Position numbers and translations under genes: made by a program. A stretch of DNA of 64,000 bases from Pristionchus mayeri. Taxonomy: Eukaryota > Nematoda > Chromadorea > Rhabditida > Neodiplogasteridae. The stretch lies in assembly GCA_036245805.1 (NCBI GenBank), contig BTRK01000001.1:4402001-4466000 (forward strand), given 5' to 3'. This document shows positions 22,930 through 35,339 of the stretch, piece by piece. Numbering within the stretch: the first letter of the stretch is position 1; every line of letters starts with the position of its first letter. A model generated the notes under the pieces. It searched no databases and was not told where the DNA came from. It saw nothing but the letters and a program-made list of their open reading frames with translations.

Positions 22930-25260
22930 AACTGAGAGTGCCCTTGAGCACATGAGTTCGCGAAGCCTAATTCGCGAAGCCAGGATTCACTTGGAATTTA
23001 AAAACTATTGCTGAAAAAGCCGGGCTCAATCCCCGACAGGCTACAGGCAAAAGAGAATGTAAAAATCAAAGACACTCTACGCGATATTGCATCGCCGTGA
23101 AGACGAAATTCAAACTATATGCTACAAGAATCCTTCTCATCCACATATTCCAGTGACTTATCCACGTTGCCAAGTGAGAAGATATAATAAAGAGACCCTC
23201 CATGAGAGAACGTAACAGGTCCACGGATGGCCAAAAATTCGATAAATTCCAAACTTTTTTTCTGAAGTGTGGGTACCGAGTGGTAAGTGATGGTCGCAAT
23301 AACTAAGGTTTGGGGTCGATTTTTAAAAAGTTTCGGGGGACCCCCTCTTTTGGGGTCGAACAATTGACTTTCTCAAAAGTAGATGTAATATAGATTTTCT
23401 GGTCTGTTTTGGCACGTAGAACACGAATTTCAACATCTGAGAGCGAGAAAATGCGAAATGAAAAAAGATACTTTCAAAAATCTGAAATTTTCGCTCCGAA
23501 AAGGAACATAAATAGCCATAACTATTTTTAGAAAAATAAAAATTTGGGTATTTGACATTTTCCGAATCTATAAGTGATAAGAAACATTCACGATTTTTTC
23601 CAGAATTTTAAAAATGGGTAATCATCGATTTTTTCGAGCCTGAATTTGATAATATTGGGTAAAAACGAAGGAAGGGGATACTGTAATTTCTCAAAGATGA
23701 TTCCAAAGTTATTTCTGCTAAGAGAAACCTCATTAGAATGTTCGAATGAACTCCTCCATGAAAAGTCGGTTTCAGCGAGTGAAAATACACAAGAAATATG
23801 TATTGCTCCAGATAATCATGAACTTAAATTTTTCATGTTTTTCGAAAAAAATCGATTTTTACAATTTTCACAAAACGTGTTAAAATATGACATTTATTGT
23901 ATATTTTGACTCGCTGAAGCCGATTTTGAATATACCGACTCATGAAAATGTGATATAAATGATATATGGTCGAAAAACCGAAACTTTCGGACGAAACCCC
24001 TATAATAGCTGGATAGCGCATCAAGCGGAACTTCAATTACCCTATGTAATAGCCATAAATAGTAAGAATAGTTTCTATACTAACTAATATTTCGCATAGC
24101 ATATGTTACGAGAGCGATATGCCGGCGAAATATAATTCCAAAATTTCATCATTTAGGTCAAAATCACTATTTTTGGCAATTCCAAATTTTGAGAACCCAA
24201 GTTAATCCAACACCTTGAAATTCATGGCGGAAGTTTATTCGAACATTCTAATGAGGTTTCTCTTAGCAGAAATAACTTTAGAATCATCTTTGAGAAATTA
24301 CAGTATCCCCTTCCTTCGTTTTTACCCAATATGATTAAATTAAGGCTCGAAAAAATCGATGATTAGCCATTTTTAAAATTCTGGAAAAAATCGTGAATGT
24401 TTCTTATCACTTATAGATTCGGAAAATGTCAAATACCTAAATTTTTATTTTTCTAAAAATAGTTATGGCTATTTATGTTCCTTTTCGGAGCGAAAATTTA
24501 TTTTTGAATGTATCTTTTTTCATTTCGCATTTTCTCGCTCTCAGATGTTGAAATTCGTGTTCTACGCGCCAAAACAGACCAGAAAATCTATATTTCATCT
24601 ACTTTTGAGAAAGTCAATTTTTCGACCCCAAAAGTGGGGGTCCTCCGAAACTTTTTCAAAAATCGACCTCAGACCTTAGTTATTGCGGCCATCACTTACC
24701 ACTCGGTACCCACACTTCAGAAAAAAACGTTTGGAATTTATCGAATTTTTGGCCATCCGAGGACCCCTGTACAGTTGTTACGTTCTCTCGTGGAGGGTCT
24801 CTTAAGTAAATCGTTTCACTTGAAAAAATCGAGAAATCCCTGGAAGATGGGAAGTGAAGAGCCAATAGCTTGCATTTCGTCTACGCAGCGGAGTAATAGA
24901 GTGCAGACTGCCTCTGAATTATATTTTATCTTTTTCTGACCTGTAGTGGAATCGATGAGCGGGTAAAGCAGCAGGCACAGGCATGGGAAACGAAGGAGGC
25001 AACCATCTGGAAAGAAAAGACAGAGATTAGAGATGTCATTATTTTCGCACGTAAATCTGGGCAACTGCACCGTTATCCGAGGATGCATAACTTAGTATAT
25101 TTAACGCATGTGCGAAAAAGTAACTATCGCATCTCTCATTTGAAAAAGTGAGATGGGTGTTCACAGATCGATTTAGCCAATTTTTAAAAATCTGATCAAC
25201 CGAATCCTGGCTTCGCGAGTTTGTCAAACAAACGTGCTCACGGGCACATGCAATAACTTA
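22930..25260. repeat. Large two-layer palindrome carrying transporter exon D-like sequence
   Basis: The inner arms (about 23190-23950 and 24060-24800) are very similar, ending GAGACCCTCCATGAGAGAAC and its complement. Outside them both flanks hold diverged inverted copies of a transporter exon D-like piece: + at 23120-23175 (ending GCCAAGTGAG) and - at 24815-24930 (ending TTCAAGTGAA). Further out a GAATCCTGGCTTCGCGA motif also pairs. The inner unit may have TAA target repeats. Confidence 0.75.
24815..25015 (-). pseudogene. Transporter-like exon relic, copy 1
   Basis: An uninterrupted frame reads through two hydrophobic pieces (CLLRFPCLCLLLYPLIDS and a segment ending GSSLPIFQGFLDFFK). The second resembles exon D of the main transporter copy (ALYIPTFQRCLDVVK), with a donor-like GTGAAA after it. 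A 27-base GT...AG segment between the two pieces could be a mini-intron. The same arrangement, frameshifted, is at 63395-63600. Confidence 0.5.
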
Positions 25261-25784
25261 TTGCTCAATTCCTCACAATCAAAAAATTATAATAAGCGGG
25301 CTAGCTGTTTTTTGATACTACGTCAAAAAGACGTAATTGAATGAACAAATGGATGATAATGAAGAGGAATGCTCACAAAGAAGCGGAGTACTCCTTCCAA
25401 TGCTATTGTATTCCACTAAAGTCGCACGATTGAAACCGTTGGACCGAAGAAACTGATCGGGATCTCGAATCATATATTGTTTGTTTTTACAAGCTCCACT
25501 ATCACATAACAATGAAATATTCAATCACCGGGTGCACTAAATATTTATTTTCATATTTGCATAGTGTGCATTCGCATGTTTTTACAGAGACTAACAAAAT
25601 AGGAGGTAAGCATCCAATTGATGTGAACTCTATACAGTATACTCACAAGTACGATGGGTGGGGCGCACGTGTCGCGGTCACGGCGGTCTCAATCGTCATT
25701 TTCACATTAAAATCTTCGGAACTGTCACGAGAATTGTTTGTGAAACTCACATTGAGGATTCTTGCTAACCGAGAGCTGGTGGTT

Positions 25785-26400
25785 CTCACATGGGTTTTGC
25801 TCTGGACACATTCTCCGATCTTCACGAAAATTTGAGGGTATACTAATTCGAGTACGCTGATTCCAAATCCGTTGTCAAATTCTGCCAAATATGTCGTTGA
25901 AAAAATCGATACTTTCCCGTTGAGTCTTTAGGAGATTCTTTGCACTTCCCTACATATCTGTGGTGGCCTAGTGGGGTGGGTGTATGAGTATCGCCCGGAC
26001 GTCGGGGGTTCGACCCCCGTAAAAGCATATTCTTTTCGTTTTTCGTTCATGCGCCCTTGATCAATGTCAAAGTATGAAAAAAAAACAATTTAAACTTTTT
26101 TCTTGAATATATTACAAAACATTACCATTCGGTTACCAATGCACTTGAAAGTCGAATAGATGGATGTCATTTTACACTAAGAAGGAATTATCGATTTGTT
26201 CGATGACCTATTTGGCAGATTTTGACAACGGATTTGGAATCAGAGTACTCGAATTAGTATGTCCTCAAATTTTCGTGAAGATCGGAGAATGTGTCCAGAG
26301 GCCAAACCCATGTCAGTTTGATTCAGCTATTTTTTTTAAATTTGACCAATTGAATCCTGGGTGCACGAGTTCGATTAACTCACGTGCTCACGGGCAGACA
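25785..26400. repeat. Inverted repeat around a tRNA-like sequence
   Basis: The segment 25785-25905 (TCTGGACACATTCTCCGATC onward) pairs with 26195-26320. The loop holds the tRNA-like sequence at 25958-26030. Confidence 0.75.
25958..26030 (+). other. tRNA-like sequence with A- and B-box
   Basis: GGTGGCCTAGTGGGGTGG resembles an A box, and GGGTTCGACCCCCG is a perfect T-arm/B box 36 bases further on. The ends do not pair into an acceptor stem, so this is more likely a tRNA-derived SINE core or tRNA pseudogene than a working tRNA. Confidence 0.5.
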
Positions 26401-26865
26401 CAATGGTTTCAGAATATTGGTTAGACAAGAAAAATCATTAACTGGTTGGTTATTTTTTTTGACAAACATTAAAATAGAAAGACCGTGTTTAAAATAAATA
26501 ATGTTAATACAGAGCAATATTATTAAGTGGTCCCGAATAGGCAAAGTACTCATCCAAGAGATATGTTCGTCCACTCGTCGCATAAATCAAATAAATCACA
26601 AAAATCCGCACATAAATCGTCATATAAATCCGAAAAAGTCACATATTGTAGATCCTTAACAACTTTGTCAAGGGATTTCAAAAATATCTTCTGCCACTCA
26701 GATAATAACTCGTAGAAATGTTGGGTATAGTCGTTCTACGATGGACATCATCAGTGGCGCAAACTCCAACTTATGAGAATATACGATCATGCTGAAACAT
26801 TTATCGGTCTGGTGAGATTATATTAAATTTAACCCTTCCTGAGAAAAAAACTTGTGAAAAATTAA

Positions 26866-27147
26866 AGAAGGAGTAACACGAAAAATTAGTTTAATTAGCC
26901 ATTATGTGTGCGCAATAGAAGCCGGCAGCCCGATAATGAATTACTTTATCCGAAGTTTCACAGACAGCTCTGAGGCTATTTACATACGCGCAAAGTTCAT
27001 TGACAGGGATGTGGCTAGTTCATTTATCTTTCACTTGCTCTACATAATTTTCGCCTCGTTCTTGGAGTAATTTGGCTACAGTTTCCCATTGCGAGCGCAA
27101 TATTTTTGTGGTGGGACTCCCTAGCACTCATTCGTGTTACCCCTTCT
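26866..27147. mobile_element. TTAA-flanked MITE, family M1, copy 1
   Basis: The ends AGAAGGAGTAACACGAA and TTCGTGTTACCCCTTCT lie between TTAA copies. At 282 bp it matches the element at 36968-37251 across its whole length. Confidence 0.85.
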
Positions 27148-27229
27148 TTAAATAAAAAAAAAATTTCTAGTGTACTAGGGTTTGTTCGCCAAGAGTGGTC
27201 TTAACACCCACGCGTACTATTAAAGCAAG

Positions 27230-28260
27230 AAAAAATCGAGCACAAAATTTGCGCGATTTGAAGCTGATTTGATTATCACAGGTATCACGAGTCAGTGGAG
27301 GAAGCCACGAACAATTTTTTTCAAAGTTGTTCGATTTCCACCATATTATAGTAGGAAGGTACCCTGGAGACAAGAAATCGATTAAACTATTCGTACATTG
27401 AACAACTCATTTTAACCAATAAAAAGCCCAGGATCGGTTTATGAATATTTCGCACTTCCGAATTTCCCATTTTCGAGCAGCATAATATCGTACTTAAAAG
27501 AGGTGCCTGGGGAATCTTCCTCACTTTTCTGAACAATGTCAAAGCATACTGTAAATTGTGCATTGCGGGGACCGGTGTAGCTCCGCAATTGCTAAGTTCT
27601 GAGGCCACAAACTTAGGAAAATTTCGGGGTTGAGAAAATCGAATTTTCAAAATATGAAATAATTCTAGCCTTTCATCATAAAATAAGTCTATTAGTCTTA
27701 AAACCTCACAAATCACAAATAGTGATTATGCAAATCCGTAATGAAGGGGTACCTGAGGGGTTTAAATATTGACAGTCAGCAGTTTCCATATTTGGCGAGA
27801 AAAATGGAAACTACAACCTCAACTAAAGTTTAATTTTATTTTTTTCTAAGACACATGACTACTTCCTCTTCAATTATCCGCTTTAAAATTCTGCTTTAGT
27901 CGCTGTTGTAATTACGTAAATAATTTGTATTCACCATCAAATGTAGTTTTTCGATTAAAACTTTTTTAGACTGCATCTTGCGGTCTTATTTGTAACGGCA
28001 AAGTTGTTTCTCATATTTTTCCGCGTATTTTAAGCCCAATGCCATCTTTGTAGCTTGTCTCGGAGCTGTGATACGGTATAGCCGCATTGAAAACCGGAAA
28101 ATACCTAAAACGCGGCTCTCGGACTAATTACCTAGTTTAATCGATTTCTCGTCTCCAGGGTACCTTCCTACTATAATATGGTGGAAATCGAACAACTTTG
28201 AAAAAAATTGTTCCGGACGAGGCTGATTTTGCTTCACTGACTCGTGATACATGTGTTATA
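27230..28260. repeat. Old palindrome related to FB-B
   Basis: The segment 27275-27390 (TATTATAGTAGGAAGGTACC, CTGGAGACAAGAAATCGATT) pairs with 28133-28255. The inner part shares the GCCCAATGCCATC motif with FB-B. The centre is not symmetric. Confidence 0.65.
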
Positions 28261-28269
28261 AATAGAGAC

Positions 28270-29700
28270 CGCAGGCTCCGCCCACTTAGGAGGAGAAAGA
28301 GGCGCGTCGAAATCTGGCTTTCGAAATGACGCAGCGAATGCTTATCCAAAAAATATAGAAAAAATATTTTTGGGTACGTCTAACTAGTGTCTATAAACGA
28401 CAGGGTGCCCGTCATGCATTATCTTATCAGAAATATCTAAAAAAGACCGATTTAGGGTTCATGATAGGGAAATGGAAAGGTTCCGACGACAATTCTTAAC
28501 ACAGGCATGGTGTGATGAATAGTTACTGCTTTTAGGCGTCGATTGACACCGAGAACGTATTTTTAGGATTTTTTTCCGATTAATCATTTAATTTCAAAGG
28601 TTCAAGAGCGTGCGCTAATGGAACTGCAAAGGGGTGGTGCTTCCTCTCTCCTTTCTCGCTTGTCTCTCACCCGGCGCGTGCAGAGAGCGCGCGCTCTAGA
28701 GGACCTTTGCCTTTCCTCTCCACCTCGAGCCAAGCTCGATGCGAAGCTATGCTCAAACTTTTGGAGAAACTTTTGGAGAAATGCGAAGCTATGCTCAAAC
28801 TTTTGGAGAGCTTCGCCCTCGTCCCGATTTCGACTACCTTTCCGTTGTGACTATTTCGAGGTGTTTTTGGGCCATAACTCGAGTCAAAGATACGATATCG
28901 CCAAACGGCAAAAAGTATGACCTTATTTAACCTCAAAGGGATACATTAGACCCACAAATGACCCTGCCAAAGCATTTCGGTCACCGACCTTGCGGTATCT
29001 AGTTATAAAATTACTTTCCCAAATCGGTAATTGCATTTTTTTAAAAATTCTCTCGACCGGCTGGTTGGTAAGATATTCTATAAAAAAGAAATGCTACCCT
29101 AATTCGGAAATCGATACGCTAACCACGAGGATATAGTGGGCGTGAGAAGTCTGACTTGCATATCAGCGTTTAGGTAAAAATTGGAACGAGATGATTTTGG
29201 GCGGCGAAATTTATAGAATAATTCGGATATCACAGTCCACATAATCACATTCCCCCAGCGTTGAAAATACGAAACTTGGTGATTCTCAGATATGGGTAAT
29301 ACGTCATTCTAAAAATATATATTTTATCCAGATTAGATTGCAGAAATGTAAAATTCCAAATGCTGAGAATGCAGAAGCCAATTTGAAAGTGATGCTCGAT
29401 TCATGTTTCGTCATCGTCCCAAATTATATCCAGTTACTCTTGGAACAGTTTTTATCTTTCAAAAGAGAAAAAATTAAAATAAAAATATTTTCTCTAATTG
29501 TTTGTTATGCTCGATTCACGTTTCACCGATATTTGAAATTTTAGAGACTCTAAATTCCCAACGAGACCAACGAGGCAGAGTTCAATTTGAAAATGATGTT
29601 CATTTCATGTTTCACTGATACTCCAAATTCAAGTCCGTCACTCTGCAAACAGTTGTGACCACTTGGGTTAAAATAATTCAAATTGAATATAAAATAATTT
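28270..29700. other. Non-coding with a short tandem duplication
   Basis: ATGCGAAGCTATGCTCAAAC occurs at about 28738 and again near 28783, a tandem unit of about 45 bp. The open frames at 28618-28936 come from this. A transporter-intron repeat (CTCGATTCATGTTTCGTCAT) is at 29395-29460. No gene is supported. Confidence 0.45.
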
Positions 29701-29714
29701 AAATAAATCTTCTC

Positions 29715-29800
29715 ACTTGACAACATCGAGCCAATGGTGAAGATTTCGATGATTAAGAAGAGTGCATCGACGAGCATCCGTGCAGTGAAATCTAAGAGAA
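29715..29800 (-). pseudogene. Transporter exon C relic
   Basis: On - the sequence after TCTCTTAG begins TTTCACTGCACGGATGCTC, matching the start of exon C of the main copy (FHCTDA), but later bases are frameshifted and it ends in GATGTTGTCAAGTGAG, borrowed from an exon D-like end. Confidence 0.55.
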
Positions 29801-30297
29801 GTTGTAGAAACAATATCCTGTGCAGTCCTTTATCACTATTGCATGCAGTTTTTTTTAAAATTTCAATGAAAATCAGACGAATATCAAAAAATCGAAAGTC
29901 ATTCGTATCATCAAGCCCTGTTAAAAACAATTTGAAAATCGCAATACAAATTTTAAAATGTAACTGGATGTAACGATCGATGAATAATAACAAGCAAGAG
30001 AAGAGAGTGTGTAGATTCTTACCATTCACACTATGGAAGGAATCATCGTAGCAGTGACGTCTGCAAAATATCGACGATTTTGCAGCAACATCCCCTCTAA
30101 ATCATCTTGTATATACATTTTATCCAAATTGGATAGTAGAAATGTACAATTCTCCAAATAAAGAATGCAGAAGCCATTCATGTTTCAACAATGTCTTAAA
30201 CCTGTCCAGTTACCGTGGAGACAATTCCTCCACTGCTTCTTTGGTGAAAAAAAAGAAAACATTTGCATAATATATACAATTAAATCATCTCACTTGA

Positions 30298-30350
30298 CAA
30301 CGTTGAGACATCCTTAGTAGATGTGTATGGAAAGGCATCCAGTTAATCCG
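30298..30350 (-). pseudogene. Transporter exon D relic
   Basis: On - it reads a decayed copy of the exon D end (GGATGTCTCAACGTTGTCAA then GTGAG). The preceding codons contain a stop. Confidence 0.5.
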
Positions 30351-31034
30351 AAAATTGTCGGAGCAATGAATATCAAGATCAAGGCGAGATCGCTGAAGGA
30401 AGGGATGCACTAACTCTCCATTTCATATGTTATTTAGTCTCCATGGAACGATAAATTAACAATTCGAATGAAGTAGTGTGCGAGAGACACGGGGGGGGGG
30501 GTGCAGGCAGTTAGAGGGAAGGGAAGAGGTCACGAGACAGAGAGACGCGGGTAGATCAAGGGACGAGTTGATGGAATCACTGACTTTGCATACAAAGAAT
30601 GGTGCTAATCTCCCCGAATACTATGCAAATACTACACGAGTACTACACGTACTAAAAAGTTGCATTTTACTAATTAGTGATAATTATTCATGAAAAATGA
30701 AATGCACAGGCGTGATCGCCGTCTCATTCTGCCCCAGAATCTACGTTGGCTTAATTTTAGCGACATCTGGAATTCAGATATGCGAAATTGGCACATCTCG
30801 ACGTCACGGCGTCTGGGGTCAACAACAAATGTTCGACCAAAATGAATATGTCTATCATGTTCAGCGCGTCAGATTACTCCAAATTACAGAGTTCTAGCGA
30901 ATTGGCTTTTTAACGAAGGTGTAACACGAATAAGATATGAGAAGGTAATGCATTCTGATGAGCGTGTTAGGTAGACATAATGTTTCTTCTACTAATTCAC
31001 TAATTTACCTAATGGCTAGCGTTCTCAAATCAAA

Positions 31035-31085
31035 TAACGTTGAGACACCTATGGAATATGGAGATGGAAAGTGCGCATCCAGCGA
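31035..31085 (-). pseudogene. Transporter exon D relic
   Basis: On - it reads CALSISIFHRCLNVI, comparable to GALYIPTFQRCLDVV of the main copy. It is an isolated fragment. Confidence 0.4.
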
Positions 31086-31309
31086 ATCCAAGATTTGACG
31101 CGCCGATGCATATCTCGATGATATATCTGAACTAAGGTATTGTTTAGCCACTTCACGAGTTCTCTTGTCTCAAAGGCGCGACAGCCTTCAAATCCAAATA
31201 AAAACCGTTTCCATTTCATAGTGTTTGTGAAACAAAAATGATCCTAATCTGTTTCGAAGCACGGAAGTGGTCGATTCATTCATGTTTCATAGAAAATTAA
31301 AGTATTAGG

Positions 31310-32100
31310 TGCGCTTTTCGGTTATGTACGTGGACTGCCTGGCGTTCAATACTGTGCTTCATGCCCTTCGAGAAGTGAGTTTAGGGGTGTATTGATTCTG
31401 AATAAGATGAGATACTTGTTATTTGGAATTATTAAAAGCTGTAAAAGAAGTACGGAGAAGATGTCCTCATAGAGGTAAAAGTTGATATTTCACGTTTTAG
31501 CTATTTGTGAGTTGTGGGTTTCACTCATAGATTAAGTTTAGCGATGCCGCTGAACAACAATTACACTCCACTTACCGTTATAAGAAAAATTGAAACGACA
31601 GCTTCACGTATTCTGATTGCTATTCGCTTCCAAAATGCGAAAATGTTCGTGAAATGGTAGAGAATCTTCAAATTTCTTCAGAGACCTAGTAGTGATGTCC
31701 GTGGCTCTAACTATTCTCGGATTGGCAGCAGGAGCCCTCTACATCCCCACCTTCCAGGGATGTCTCGACGTCGTCAAATGAGGGGACTGATAATATTTTT
31801 TTTGTTCTGTTCGAATGAGAAGCATCAAGAAATAGTTCTCGAGGTGCCTAAACAGAGATTGAACTATTAGTGAAACACAAATGTAAAATGTAAAATTTTT
31901 TTATTGATGTTTGTTTTACGATTTTTGTATATACGTTATGAAAATGAATAGATGATATAATACGTAATCTGCTATTGGTGAGGAAAAAAAGAATGTAAAA
32001 TATTCATTAGTACATTTGCAGACTTCACGGCTTCGACGATTCCTTCCAGACGTATGGATGCGGATTGGGAGTTTTCCAATCGGCGTTATCCTTCGGGATG
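31310..32100 (+). pseudogene. SLC18B1-like MFS transporter, second + copy, partial
   Basis: Three exon equivalents lie in order. C' is at about 31310-31375 (decayed, ends FMPFEK plus GTGAG). D' is at 31682-31777 (SVALTILGLAAGALYIPTFQ). E' is at 32022-32100 (LHGFDDSFQTYGCGLGVFQ). D' is nearly identical to exon D of the main copy. E' matches the family stretch after the PTF helix, where a Gly-Phe-Glu/Asp loop leads into the next helix. D' to E' phases agree, but the donor after D' is ATGAGG instead of GTGAGG, so splicing there should fail. A short exon between C' and D' is not visible. This copy supplies exon E, which was not found for the main copy. Confidence 0.7.
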
Positions 32101-32354
32101 GTTCCATTTAGCACAAATTCGGAAATAATTATAACAGGGCACCCGGTTATCGCGAGTTTCGCGATGTTCATTACTTGTTTTCAGAGAAAAGCGTTCCAAT
32201 GTCAATTCCAAATAATTCCAATCTCAGGTAATTCCAATCTCACGGCCACATTCTTCCCACCTTAATGGCGCAGTTACTGCACCAACACAGATAGAAGAGC
32301 ATTCAGTGCCTCGTCCCGAATCGTTGCAGCCAAAACGAATTAAAATTAAATTAA

Positions 32355-33400
32355 AACGCATTCTCTGTAATAGTGGGACAGTCACCTATAGTGGGTGGCA
32401 CAATGTTTCAAAATGATCGTATCGAGCTGTATTTTGGCGGAGGTAACGTATACGAGTAGGAAATACTTCCACATAAAAAGTAGGTCAATAGCTCAACTTT
32501 TTGACCTACCTACTAAAATCAAAGATACGGCCACATGTTATATATCATTCGAAAAAGCATCGAAAGTTATGCATAAATCACGCTTTTCATCGAGTTTCAT
32601 TTTTATTGAGGTCCTGTGTGCATGAAAACGTCAATATTTTTAAGGTTTTTGGTTGTTAAAGATGCAAAGATGTCATTTCCTATTTCCAATTTTATGTCCA
32701 GTAGATGTGTCGTGAATTTTTACATAAGAGAGATATTTTCAACTTAAGTAATTCGTTCCTCCTAGTAGTCATTTCATGCATTTTCTAACAAAAAAATCGT
32801 AGCTTAGGTTCGAATCTAACAACTTTAAAATATGTTTCAGTGACTATTTAAAATTGTCTAATCAGTCAATTGTTAAATATTCACTGCAACATATCTAAAA
32901 CAATCCACCATCATCCAACTCTCTCTCATTTCCCGTCTCGCTCCGGAAAGCGCGCTGCCAGGCGCATATGATTTTTGTTAGAAAATGCATGATATGACCA
33001 CTAGGAGGAACGAGTTTCTTGAATTGAAAATTGTTCTCTTATGTAAAAATTCACGGCGCATCTACTGGTCATAAAATCGGAAATAGGAAATGACATCTTT
33101 GCATCGATAAAAATCTAAAACCTTAAAAATATTGACGTTTTCATGCACAGACCACGTCAAGTTTCATGAAACTCGATGAAAAGCGAGATTTATGCAAAAC
33201 TGTCGATGATCTTTCGAATGATATATAACATGTGGCCGTATATTTGATTTTTGTAAGTAGGTCAACAAGTTGAGCTATTGACCTACTTTTTATGTGGAAG
33301 TATTTCCTACTCGTATACGTTACCTCCTCCAAGTTACAGCTCGATACGATCATTTTGAAACATTGTGCCACCCCTCTCCCATTCTTACAGAGAACGCGTT
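32355..33400. mobile_element. TTAA-flanked foldback, family FB-E, copy 1
   Basis: The element starts AACGCATTCTCTGTAA and ends TTACAGAGAACGCGTT between TTAA copies (32351-32354 and 33401-33404). The arms pair over about 500 bp. TTAA targets suggest piggyBac-type mobilisation. Copy 2 is at 60856-61906. Confidence 0.85.
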
Positions 33401-33539
33401 TTAAAGCTGAATTTACATTAGCATAATGAATTCGTTAATTAGTTATTTCTCTAATTAACCCAAGCATGACCTATAAAATATTTATACCTTTTTCGGGAAA
33501 ACACGCTCAATCGTACACGGCACTTCGCGGTTTCCATCA

Positions 33540-35336
33540 AGATATACAGAATACAGAATACAGAATATTTATCAGGAGTCGCAAAGTTGCGCTGATCAGG
33601 CTTTAGGTGGTCCATTCTTCATCAGTTAAGTTCCACCATTTCCTGCCCTTCCCTCTTGCTATCTCGTTTCTCCATCTCTCCCGAGGTCTTCCCTGTCCTC
33701 TGCTGTTAGCTCTGGTGTAAGGGATCCATGTTGTTAACCTCCTTGTCCACCGTTCGTCCATTCTTCGGATCTTATTTGCCCAGTTCATCTTTCGTCTAGT
33801 TGCTTCCTCTACCCAGTCAACGACTCCTGTTTCCATTCGCACTCGTTCGTTACTCCATCGATCCATCCATGTTATTCCAATCATGCGCCTCTCCATTTTT
33901 CTCTGCGCAACTCGCAGCACTTGTTTGTCTGACTCTCTCATTGTCCAAGCTTCGCAGCCATAAAGCACGGTCGACATGAGACAAGCGTTGAAGGCGCGTT
34001 TCCTTATCTCTCTGTTGACAGTCGCGTGTTTGAGTAAATGGCCAATGTTTCTCCAAGCGAGCCAAGCACACTGGATCCGGCGTTTGACTTCAATTGAGGG
34101 GTCCAATGGGAGGGAGATCCAACTTCCTAGATATTTTGCACCATCTTTGTACTCAAAGATTCCTCCATCGACTTCGATCTGTTCTCTATTTGTTGCACTC
34201 GAAGTCAGCAAGATGGATTTTCGTGGGTGAACTTCGAGTCCAACTCTTCCAGCCGCATGAATAACTTTTGTCAACATTCTCCTCAGTTCAACTCTGTTTT
34301 TCGCTACAATAATGACATCGTCTGCGTATGATAAGGTGGTCAGCTGCTTTCCATCAATAGTCATCCCATCTCCATCCCAATCAACGCTGTCGAGAGCCAT
34401 ACGTAAGACGCAGTTGAAAAGTTTCGGAGATATTGGCACATCGATCAAACGTGAATGGATTCCTTGGGTTTGGAGAGCTTGCCAAACGGCTGGCCATTCA
34501 ACGCTATCAAACGCTTTCTTGAAATCTATCAGTGCCAGGTGAATGGGTATTTTGTACTCGGTGGTTCTCTCGATAAGTTGATTGATGGAGTGAATGTGAT
34601 CAACAGTCGAGTATCCAGGTCTGAACCCTGCTTGGCTGGTATCTTCTGCCTGTTCTAGCAGTGGGAGGATTCGATTGAGAATAGCTTTTGTCGCGACTTT
34701 GCATATAACACTCAGTAGGCTGATCGGACGATAGTTGCTGATATCTGATGAGTCTCCGCCTTTGTGCAACAGGGTTACTCTCGAAGTCAGGAATTTCGGA
34801 GGAATTTCTTCTCCTGAGAGAATCCCATTGAGGATCTGCGTGATCAATGGAGTAACTGCGGCTTCAGACAGAATGAGCATGTCAGGCTTCACTTTATCAT
34901 CACCATCAGCGTGCCCGATTCGGAGACTTTGTATTGCATACGAGATTTCTTCTCTCAAGAAAGGCAGGATAGGCTCTGTTGACGGCGTGATAGCGAATGA
35001 AAGAGGCACTTTTGGAGTATATAGACTCTCGAAGAATTGTGTGACCGTACGTTCAGTGTATTCTTGAGAAGCTGTGCCTGTATTTGGGTCTTTGAAGAAC
35101 ATTCGTTTCCTTGTTAGTTCATTCTCTTTCGTCAATCTTACAATACTCCTCCCACTTCTGATCGCCTCTAACAATTGCGTTTCTTTTCTACTCCGAATGT
35201 CCTCTATTAACATTGCCCTGGCAGCTTTACAACATTGTACGTATTCCACTGCTAATTTTGGATCGCCTTGGATCAAGATATAAGTTCGGTATATTTCGGA
35301 CATCTTCAGTTCCCCTTCTTCCTCAAGGACGAACAA
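33540..35336 (-). pseudogene. Non-LTR retrotransposon (RTE-like) reverse transcriptase, internally deleted
   Basis: One 577-codon frame (35336-33603) holds reverse-transcriptase motifs: NYRPISLLSV, DFKKAFDSVEW (motif A) and SYADDVIIVA (motif C). The C-terminal half has the CEAWTMRESDKQVLRVAQ-type region common in these elements. Between GIHSRLID and PISPKLFN about 40 residues are missing, including the R-Q-G-D motif B, although the frame is kept, so the enzyme should be dead. The endonuclease domain is absent or scrambled beyond 35336. The 3' end has an ATACAG-repeat tail at about 33543-33565. It was inserted upstream of the main transporter copy. Confidence 0.9.
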
Positions 35337-35339
35337 CTA

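Noticed and set aside
29550..30029. A 159-codon hydrophobic frame on -
   Set aside because: It contains a frameshifted transporter exon C relic and intron repeat; the frame is accidental.
30697..30897. N-terminal transporter exon (reads IYVGLILATSGIQICE)
   Set aside because: Weakly similar to the first helices of the family, but no donor site follows and the frame continues into low-quality sequence; not strong enough to call.
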